Shown in pieces: positions 9,305 through 15,943 of a stretch of 47,845 nt of DNA; the stretch's first letter is position 1, and the number at the start of each line of letters is the position of its first letter. The stretch covers positions 1,144,909 through 1,192,753 of the forward strand of contig NZ_MPPL01000001.1 of assembly GCF_001911425.1 (NCBI RefSeq), read 5' to 3'. A model generated the notes under the pieces. That model was not told where the DNA came from. It saw only the letters and a program-made list of their open reading frames with translations, and did not search any database. This DNA is from Mucilaginibacter polytrichastri (GTDB lineage: Bacteria; Bacteroidota; Bacteroidia; Sphingobacteriales; Sphingobacteriaceae). A program made the translations under genes and the position numbers.

Positions 9305-9534
9305 ATGCCTCTCCTTCTGAGTGATTTATAATCATATTGATGGTCATTTACAAATTGTATATCAGTCTGTTGATAATTTATATACGTTACAAATTATACT
9401 ACAGTAGCTATTATGTTACATAACCGCCTATATTTATCGCCGTAGCTGGTAAGTAGCTGTTCGGGAAATTAGAATCTGGCTTAATGATTTTGTGTTGATA
9501 AAAGCCACCCCCGTATTCTGTTAAGCATCATTAC

Positions 9535-9548
9535 ATTAATGCATTAAT
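9535..9548. promoter_or_regulatory. 14-bp palindrome just before cydA
   Basis: ATTAATGCATTAAT is a perfect palindrome ending 3 bp before the cydA start codon. It could be a regulator site or affect translation initiation. The role is unknown, and AT-rich palindromes of this size can arise by chance. Confidence 0.3.
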
Positions 9549-9551
9549 ACT

Positions 9552-10883
9552 ATGGATAATTTTATAGCCGCCCGCTCGCAGATGGCGCTCTCGTTAGGGT
9601 TCCACATCATATTTTCTTGTATTGGTATGGTGATGCCATTTTTTATGGCGGTAGCCCATTTTATGTGGCTGCGCACCGGTAACGAGAATTATAAAAATGT
9701 AACCAAGGCCTGGAGTAAGGGTGTGGCTATTTTTTTCGCTACAGGTGCGGTGTCGGGCACGGTACTGTCATTCGAGTTAGGCTTGCTCTGGCCCGAGTTT
9801 ATGAAAAACGCAGGACCAATTTTTGGGATGCCATTCTCTTTGGAGGGAACGGCTTTCTTTATCGAGGCCATTGCATTGGGATTTTTTCTGTATGGCTGGA
9901 CACGCTTTAACCGCTGGTTCCATTGGTTTACAGGTGTGGTGGTAGGGGTAAGCGGTATTATATCGGGGATACTGGTTGTGGCAGCCAATAGCTGGATGAA
10001 CAGCCCGGCCGGGTTTGATTATATCAACGGCAAGTATACCAATATCGACCCCATTAAAGCTATGTTCAACACGGGCTGGTTTTCGCAGTCCCTGCACATG
10101 ACTATTGCCGCCTTTGCCGCCACGGGTTTCGCGGTTGCAGGGATTCATGCTTTAATGATTATCAGGAAACAGAATGTAGGTTTCCATACCGTAGCATTTA
10201 GGATCACGGCCATATTTGCCGTGGTTGCTGCCATTTTGCAACCTTTAAGCGGTGATATCTCGGCCAAATTTGTGGCTAAAAATCAGCCTGCCAAGTTAGC
10301 CGCAATGGAGGCCCATTTTAAAACAGAACACTATTCGCCCCTTATTATTGGTGGTATACCCGATGTTGAAAATCATAAAGTAAACTACGCTATTGAGCTG
10401 CCCGGTATGCTGAGCTTAATGGTAAATGATAAGTTCGATTCGGAAGTAGTGGGTCTGGATAAAATCCCGCTGAAAGACCAGCCGCCGGTTGCGGTTACGC
10501 ACTATGCTTTTCAGCTGATGGTAGCCTTAGGGATGGCTATGCTGGGTATTAGTTTACTATACCTTATTGCTTTGTTTAAATGGAAACAATGGCTATCTCA
10601 AACATGGTTCCTCAAAATATTTGTATTGGCAACGCCATTGGGCTTTTTGGCCGTTGAAGCCGGCTGGACGGTTACCGAAGTTGGCCGCCAACCCTGGATC
10701 ATTCAGGGCGTAATGCGTACTGCCGATGCTGTTACCCCGATGCCGGGTATTGTTTATTCGTTTTACCTGTTTACAGCTGTATACTTTTCGCTGGCTATTG
10801 CGGTTACGTTTTTACTAAGCCGCCAGATAAAAATGGTGCCCGAAATTTATGACCACCAACCCTTAACTTTAAAAGCATCATGA
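9552..10883 (+). CDS. cydA: Cytochrome bd ubiquinol oxidase subunit I
   Basis: A 443-residue heme-carrying subunit of the bd-type terminal oxidase, which reduces oxygen with quinol in the inner membrane. Recognisable ligand sites are H18 in LGFHII (heme b595), H182 in QSLHMTI and M323 in HYAFQLMVALG (both heme b558), and the signature GWTVTEVGRQPW at residues 371-382. The protein is about 80 residues shorter than E. coli CydA, consistent with a short quinol-binding Q-loop. The stop codon overlaps the start of cydB as ATGA, so the two are translationally coupled. Such oxidases usually support growth at low oxygen. Confidence 0.97.
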   Translation: MDNFIAARSQMALSLGFHIIFSCIGMVMPFFMAVAHFMWLRTGNENYKNVTKAWSKGVAIFFATGAVSGTVLSFELGLLWPEFMKNAGPIFGMPFSLEGTAFFIEAIALGFFLYGWTRFNRWFHWFTGVVVGVSGIISGILVVAANSWMNSPAGFDYINGKYTNIDPIKAMFNTGWFSQSLHMTIAAFAATGFAVAGIHALMIIRKQNVGFHTVAFRITAIFAVVAAILQPLSGDISAKFVAKNQPAKLAAMEAHFKTEHYSPLIIGGIPDVENHKVNYAIELPGMLSLMVNDKFDSEVVGLDKIPLKDQPPVAVTHYAFQLMVALGMAMLGISLLYLIALFKWKQWLSQTWFLKIFVLATPLGFLAVEAGWTVTEVGRQPWIIQGVMRTADAVTPMPGIVYSFYLFTAVYFSLAIAVTFLLSRQIKMVPEIYDHQPLTLKAS

Positions 10884-11896
10884 TTTACGTAGTTATCGGT
10901 TTTTTATGGATCTCGTTGTTAATATACCTGCTGATGGGCGGGGCCGATTTTGGCGCGGGTATCCTGGAATTGTTTACTTCTAAAACCAATAAATCACACA
11001 TCCGCAAAATATCATACCAAGCCATTGGCCCTATATGGGAGGCTAACCACATGTGGCTTATTATTGCCGTGGTTATCCTGTTTGTGGGTTTCCCGGTGGT
11101 GTACACAACGGTTTCGGTATACTTACACATCCCGCTGGTTATTATGTTAATGGGCATTATTGCCCGTGGTACGGCCTTTTCTTTCCGTAATTATGATGCC
11201 GTTAAAGACCGTATGCAATGGGTTTATAACCGTATTTACGTATACTCCAGCTTTATAACGCCGCTGTTTCTGGGCGTTATTGCGGGCAGTGCCGTATCAC
11301 GCAAGGTTGATACCGTTGCAGGCTCATTTCTTTCGGCCTATGTGTACGATTGGTTTAACTGGTTCTCTTTTTCTGTGGGCTTTTTTACAGTTGCGCTGTG
11401 TGGATTTTTGGCGGCTATCTTTTTAATTGGCGAAGTAAAAGATGATGAATCTAAACGCAGGTACAAACGCAAAGCCGTGCAAATGAATGCGGCCATGCTG
11501 ATATGGGCCGGTATGATCTTCGGCTCTTCCCTGGCAGATGGTATCCCGCTGCTGAAATGGTTGCTGGGCAATATAATATCATTGCTAACCATTATCAGCG
11601 CAGCAATAGCGCTAGTGTTTTTATGGATTGCCATATTGAAAGATCAGGTGATCAGTATGCGGTTTTTGGCCGGCTTTATGGTTACCATGTTGCTCATTGC
11701 GGTAACCTATAGTCATTACCCCAATATTTTACTGCTAAAAAATGGTACAGAACTGTCGCTTTTGCATCATAAAGCGCCAGATAAAACAATAGATTCGCTT
11801 GGTATAGCATTATTAATAGGTAGTTTGTTTATTTTGCCTGCATTGTTTTACCTCATTTACAGTTTCGGCAAAAAAGATCAGCAGGAGGCAGTTTAG
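10880..11896 (+). CDS. cydB: Cytochrome bd ubiquinol oxidase subunit II
   Basis: A 338-residue membrane subunit that pairs with CydA. It carries the family hallmarks GGADFGAGILELF near residues 20-32 and IGPIWEANHMWLI near residues 49-61, followed by repeated hydrophobic helices. The start overlaps the cydA stop by four bases. No cydX-like small subunit and no cydDC assembly exporter is visible downstream. Confidence 0.97.
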   Translation: MIYVVIGFLWISLLIYLLMGGADFGAGILELFTSKTNKSHIRKISYQAIGPIWEANHMWLIIAVVILFVGFPVVYTTVSVYLHIPLVIMLMGIIARGTAFSFRNYDAVKDRMQWVYNRIYVYSSFITPLFLGVIAGSAVSRKVDTVAGSFLSAYVYDWFNWFSFSVGFFTVALCGFLAAIFLIGEVKDDESKRRYKRKAVQMNAAMLIWAGMIFGSSLADGIPLLKWLLGNIISLLTIISAAIALVFLWIAILKDQVISMRFLAGFMVTMLLIAVTYSHYPNILLLKNGTELSLLHHKAPDKTIDSLGIALLIGSLFILPALFYLIYSFGKKDQQEAV

Positions 11897-11911
11897 GGTT
11901 CAGCAGTAAAA

Positions 11912-11919
11912 TAAATTTG
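11912..11919 (+). promoter_or_regulatory. Possible -7 box before the HD-PycTM gene
   Basis: TAAATTTG matches the Bacteroidota -7 consensus TAnnTTTG and lies 75 bp upstream of the start codon. I do not see a well-spaced TTTG upstream, so this is a weak call. Confidence 0.3.
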
Positions 11920-11994
11920 AAATACAGCTGAAAGATAAATATATATCTAAAAACATTTTCTTTGTAAAAGATGTAAATCACCTAAGCATACCGA

Positions 11995-13257
11995 ATGAAT
12001 TATCAGAAGCTGACAGATAAAATTGCCAAACATGTGGCCGACTATTTTGAAGAGCATCCCCGTGAGGAGTTGCTTTATCATAACCTCGACCATACCAGAT
12101 ACGTGGTAAAGGCAGCCCTTAAAATAGCAGATTACTATCAGCTGAATGATGAAGACCTTTTTATATTATCGGCTGCTGCCTGGTTTCATGATACCGGTTA
12201 TATAGTTGACGTGCAGGCACACGAGATAGCCAGCACGCATGTGGCTAAAGCATATCTCGAAAAGCACGAGATTGATATTGCTGTAATTGATAAAGTAACG
12301 GCTACCATTATGGCTACGGCTATGCCGCAGCAGCCTGCAACCCTGATAGAACAAATATTGTGCGATGCAGATCTTTTCCACCTGAGTAAAAACTCTTTTA
12401 TGGAGAAAAGCAACGAGCTGCGCAAAGAGGTAGAGCTGTTAATGCATAAAGAGATTAGCAAGGCAGATTGGTGGCCCGGAACCGTTGCATTTATGGAACG
12501 CCACCATTACACTACCGATTATGGCCGCAGGGTGCTGGAGCATAAAAAGGCAGAAAATCTGGCCACATTGAAAGCCGAGGTTGAGGCAGCGCAGCAAAAG
12601 CACATAGAAGCTCAACAGCAACCTGTACCCGTAGCAGAAGTTACCGTACAAGAAGAACCTAAAAAAGAAAAAAAACATAAGAAGGATAAAAAAGACAAGG
12701 ACGATGATGACAAGCCTGAAAAGGGTATTGAAACCATGTTCAGGATCACATCGAGCAATAACCAGCGTTTGAGCGATATGGCCGATAAAAAGGCGCATAT
12801 TTTAATTACGGTTAACTCTATTATCCTGTCGGCTATTATCAGTTTGGTGTTAAGGAAGCTGGATACGAACGGCTATCTCATTATCCCGACCATTATATTA
12901 TTGGCGGTGAGCTTAACCACCATGACGCTTTCTATCCTCGCTACCAGGCCAACCATTCCACATGGTACATTTAATCAGGAAGACCTGGATAAAAAAAGAG
13001 TTAACCTGTTGTTCTTTGGTAATTTTTACAGAATGCCAATGGATCAGTACGCCAACGGAATGAAGTTGGTTATGGAAGATAAAGACTTTTTGTATGATAC
13101 TTTAATCAGGGATGTGTACTCGCAGGGTGCGGTGCTGGGTCGCAAATATTTACTGTTAAGGTGGGCATACAATGTATTCATGTTTGGGCTAATTGTATCT
13201 GTAGTGGCCTTTATTATCACTTCGGTTATCCATAGTTCGTCAGGCGCGGCTAATTAA
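11995..13257 (+). CDS. HD phosphohydrolase fused to a Pycsar-type membrane effector domain
   Basis: A 420-residue two-part protein. Residues 1-190 form an HD domain with the metal ligands in place: H33 in LDHTRY, H65-D66 in AWFHDTGY and D126 in CDADLFH. A very charged lysine/aspartate linker (about residues 195-245, including KKEKKHKKDKKDKDDDD) leads to a PycTM/DUF5706-like domain. That domain has MFRITSSNNQRLSDMADKKA from residue 248, two membrane helices at about 268-286 and 294-314, and a C-terminal membrane helix near 388-412. PycTM domains are known as effectors that damage the membrane after sensing a cyclic pyrimidine nucleotide. HD domains hydrolyse phosphate esters. I see no uridylate or cytidylate cyclase in the neighbourhood, so the partner and any defence role are inference. 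Confidence 0.82.
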   Translation: MNYQKLTDKIAKHVADYFEEHPREELLYHNLDHTRYVVKAALKIADYYQLNDEDLFILSAAAWFHDTGYIVDVQAHEIASTHVAKAYLEKHEIDIAVIDKVTATIMATAMPQQPATLIEQILCDADLFHLSKNSFMEKSNELRKEVELLMHKEISKADWWPGTVAFMERHHYTTDYGRRVLEHKKAENLATLKAEVEAAQQKHIEAQQQPVPVAEVTVQEEPKKEKKHKKDKKDKDDDDKPEKGIETMFRITSSNNQRLSDMADKKAHILITVNSIILSAIISLVLRKLDTNGYLIIPTIILLAVSLTTMTLSILATRPTIPHGTFNQEDLDKKRVNLLFFGNFYRMPMDQYANGMKLVMEDKDFLYDTLIRDVYSQGAVLGRKYLLLRWAYNVFMFGLIVSVVAFIITSVIHSSSGAAN

Positions 13258-13260
13258 AAA

Positions 13261-13280
13261 CAGGAGGTATTAATCTCCTG
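13261..13280. terminator. Short hairpin between convergent genes
   Basis: CAGGAG (13261-13266) pairs with CTCCTG (13275-13280). The hairpin lies where the HD-PycTM gene and the minus-strand MFS gene converge and overlaps the last codons of the latter. A T run follows on the minus strand. A 6-bp stem is modest evidence. Confidence 0.4.
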
Positions 13281-14514
13281 CAAACATTGTTTTATTTCTG
13301 CCGAAAATATGGCCTTCGCTAACCCGGTTGCGGTAAAGTATAAATAGCAGGGCAGACACAATGCCTATAATTCCTTCTATCCCCATTGCCGCACGCGGCC
13401 CCATTGAGTTGGCCAGCAAGCCGATCATTAAACTACCGATTGGGATAATGCCTTGGTAAGCCATCACATAATAACTGATAGCCCTCGAGCGCATGTTGGG
13501 TGCAGCATTGGTTTGTATAAAAGTATTAATGGCCGATGTTTGCGCCATCATACCGATACCGGTAATGGTCATAAAAAATAGGGCGACAGGCAAGGCTTTG
13601 GCGTAGGCCAGAAACAACACGCTGGTACCAAAAAGCAGGCTTGCAGCCGTGATGATTTTAATAAGCCCTTTGCTGTTTTTAAGATTGGCCAGGTAAATGG
13701 CGCTGATAACAGAACCCAAGCCCGCAGTACTCTCAAACCAGCTGAACGTTTTGGCATTACCGTTAAACAGATCCTTAGCAACAATAGGCATCAGGGTGTT
13801 AAATGGTATAACAAATAAGCTGCTCAGGCCCAGCATAATTACCATGCTGCTGATATCTTTATTACCCGATACATATTTGAAGCCTTCTTTTAGCTCGGTC
13901 CAAATATCTGTTTGTGGTTTTACCACGGCAGCCAGGTTAAGCTTCATCATAAACAAACAAGTCAGCACGGCAATGTAACTCAGGAAATTACTGATGAAAC
14001 AGAAATCTTCGCCCAGTGTACTCAGTATAATACCTGCCACGGCAGGGCCTGCAATACGGGCAATGTTAGTCATGGTAGAGTTAAGGGCAATGGCGTTGGG
14101 CAGGTCTTCTTTATTATCAACCATCTCTACCATTAAAGATTGGCGGCAGGTAATATCAAAGGCATTGATAACCCCTTGTATTAAACTCAGTATCACAATG
14201 CCCGGTATACTGTAAAATTTAAAGAAGATCATAGCGGCTAGCGCACCGGCCTGGATCATGGAGATTACCTGGGTATAAACCAGCACCTTAAAGCGGTTAT
14301 GCCGCTCGATATAGCTGCCTGCATAAGGCGATAAAACCAGTGAAGGGATCAGGCTTACAAAGCCTACAATACCCAGTAATACGGCCGAACCGGTTAAGCG
14401 GTAAACCAACCAGCTTACGGCTGTTTTTTGCATCCAGGTACCAATTAATGATACAGACTGGCCGTAAAAAAAGAGTTTGAAATTTCGGTATTTTAAGGAT
14501 CTGAGTACGTTCAT
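13270..14514 (-). CDS. MFS transporter, EntS-like (MFS_3)
   Basis: A 414-residue transporter with about 12 hydrophobic helices. The start (RSLKYRNFKLFFYGQSVSLI followed by GTWMQ) and the stretch NAFDITCRQSLMVEMV are characteristic of the MFS_3 group, which contains the enterobactin exporter EntS and many drug exporters. It is divergent from the LysR gene, with 141 bp between them, so that regulator may control it. The substrate cannot be read from the sequence. Confidence 0.88.
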   Translation of the reverse strand: MNVLRSLKYRNFKLFFYGQSVSLIGTWMQKTAVSWLVYRLTGSAVLLGIVGFVSLIPSLVLSPYAGSYIERHNRFKVLVYTQVISMIQAGALAAMIFFKFYSIPGIVILSLIQGVINAFDITCRQSLMVEMVDNKEDLPNAIALNSTMTNIARIAGPAVAGIILSTLGEDFCFISNFLSYIAVLTCLFMMKLNLAAVVKPQTDIWTELKEGFKYVSGNKDISSMVIMLGLSSLFVIPFNTLMPIVAKDLFNGNAKTFSWFESTAGLGSVISAIYLANLKNSKGLIKIITAASLLFGTSVLFLAYAKALPVALFFMTITGIGMMAQTSAINTFIQTNAAPNMRSRAISYYVMAYQGIIPIGSLMIGLLANSMGPRAAMGIEGIIGIVSALLFILYRNRVSEGHIFGRNKTMFAGD

Positions 14515-14655
14515 TTTCGGGGTGATTTTTTGACATTAAAGCCTTTGCGGCTGCCATGTTGCTTATTTCTGTTTTGCTGATACAAAAATCGGTATTATGA
14601 TTGCATTTGTAAAATAGATTATTTTAATGATATTGATAGGTAAAAACGATTGATT

Positions 14656-15537
14656 ATGGAAGTAAGGCAGTTAGGCTATTTTGTAAAAGCGGCAGAGCTT
14701 TTACACTTTACAAAAGCCGCAGAAGCAGTGTACATTACACAATCTACCCTTTCGCAGCAGATTAAATTACTGGAGCAGGAACTGGGGATGCCGCTGTTTG
14801 ACAGGCTGGGAAAACATGTAAGCCTCACCGAGGCCGGCCAGGTATTTTTAGGCCATGCCCGCCGGGTATTGCTGGATATTGAAAAAGGTAAGCAAGCCAT
14901 TAACGACTTAAACAACATGCTGGCCGGCGAACTGCGAATAGGGGTAACCTATGCCTTTACCTCGCTGATACTGCCGGTGCTGCCCATATTTTCTAAAAAG
15001 TTCCCCAACCTTAAGATCTACCTCGAATATGGCGCGCCCGAAGACCTGGAGTTTAAACTCAAACAATCTGAACTGGACCTCATCCTGGCTTTCCATAATC
15101 AGAGTAACGACCCCGATTTTGATTTGCAGCCGCTCTCTAAATCGAACATTGTAATGGTGGTAGCCAAAAATAACAAGCTGGCTAAGCTCAAAAATATCAG
15201 CCTGAAGGACGTGCTGGACCTTAACCTTATTTTGCCGGCCAAAGGGTTCAGTTCCCGCAATTTTGTGGACGAACTGTTTGAGAAAAAGAAGATCAAGCCC
15301 TCTATACGTGTTGAATTGAACGATATGCATTCGCTGTTATCACTGGTACAAAACGGCGAGCAGGTGAGTATTATTAATGAAAAAGCGCTCATAGGGTGGG
15401 ATCAGCTGGTGGCAGTGCCTATTGCAGGTAATAAATTGTCGAGGCAATCGTATGTGATCTGGAACAAGGGGGCCTACCGCAAAAAAGCAGCCGTTATTTT
15501 TGCTGAAGAGTTGCTGAAGGTAAGTACGGCGGTGTAA
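14656..15537 (+). CDS. LysR family transcriptional regulator
   Basis: A 293-residue regulator with the N-terminal winged helix-turn-helix of the LysR family: MEVRQLGYFVKAAELLHFTK, then AAEAVYITQSTLSQQIKLLE at residues 21-40. A periplasmic-binding-protein-like effector domain begins near residue 90 (AGELRIGVTYAFTS), resembling CynR/BenM-type members. ATG 14656 fits homologues better than the TTG at 14650. It is divergent to the MFS_3 transporter, the usual arrangement for a LysR regulator and its target. Confidence 0.93.
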   Translation: MEVRQLGYFVKAAELLHFTKAAEAVYITQSTLSQQIKLLEQELGMPLFDRLGKHVSLTEAGQVFLGHARRVLLDIEKGKQAINDLNNMLAGELRIGVTYAFTSLILPVLPIFSKKFPNLKIYLEYGAPEDLEFKLKQSELDLILAFHNQSNDPDFDLQPLSKSNIVMVVAKNNKLAKLKNISLKDVLDLNLILPAKGFSSRNFVDELFEKKKIKPSIRVELNDMHSLLSLVQNGEQVSIINEKALIGWDQLVAVPIAGNKLSRQSYVIWNKGAYRKKAAVIFAEELLKVSTAV

Positions 15538-15691
15538 GTATTGCTTACCCCATGGTATTGGTTGTAGGCGTATTTTTTTTGAGCATGATACCCGGCTTGC
15601 CCCAGTTAAGTGTTAACCCCGAACTGCTCTTCATCAGGAAGAAGATTAGCACATGGGCGTTGTAAACGCACGTACAATTATTTTTTCGCCA

Positions 15692-15787
15692 GTCGTGCTG
15701 AACTTGTTTCAGCATCCCACAGTACAGGTAGCAAATAGTTGTACCGCATACTTAGCGAGTGGGATGCTGAAACAAGTTCAGCACGGC
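15692..15787. repeat. REP-like palindromic element, intact copy
   Basis: Two perfect 27-bp inverted arms (15694-15720 and 15759-15785) enclose a 38-bp loop. Each arm folds by itself through TGCTGAA...TTCAGCA, so the whole could form a cloverleaf. The arms begin CGTGCTGAACTTGTTTCAGC. I know of similar dispersed intergenic repeats in Sphingobacteriaceae genomes. Confidence 0.8.
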
Positions 15788-15834
15788 AGAAGTATACATA
15801 AACCAGAATGCCTTTGCTGTTTTTTATACTTCAC

Positions 15835-15928
15835 GTCATCCCGGATTTATTTCGGGATCCCACAGTACATGTGTCTAATTTGCATAGTTCGCTCAGCAAG
15901 TGGGGGGCCTAAACAAGTTCGGCACGAC
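15835..15928. repeat. REP-like palindromic element, diverged second copy
   Basis: The same layout as the element 48 bp upstream. The left arm GTCATCCCGG...CGGGATCCCAC (15835-15863) has its own hairpin, a loop beginning AGTACA follows as in the first copy, and the right arm has CAAGTTCGGCACGAC (to 15928). The two arms no longer pair perfectly, so this copy looks older or is a hybrid of two subtypes. Confidence 0.65.
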
Positions 15929-15943
15929 GGGCGAATAGTACTA

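Larger units (their letters stand above)
15538..15943. other. Gene-free region rich in repeat elements
   Basis: This 406-bp stretch lies between the LysR gene and the 3' end of the minus-strand aminopeptidase. Roughly half of it consists of two palindromic elements (15692-15787 and 15835-15928). The rest shows no convincing gene. An open frame at 15653-15988 is produced by the repeats and has no domain-like sequence. Confidence 0.6.

Noticed and set aside
9295..9312. AGAGGC-TTAAAT-GCCTCT hairpin at the end of the MutS-like gene as a terminator
   Set aside because: Only a 6-bp stem with no T run after it. It could help stop transcription but is not supportable as a terminator.
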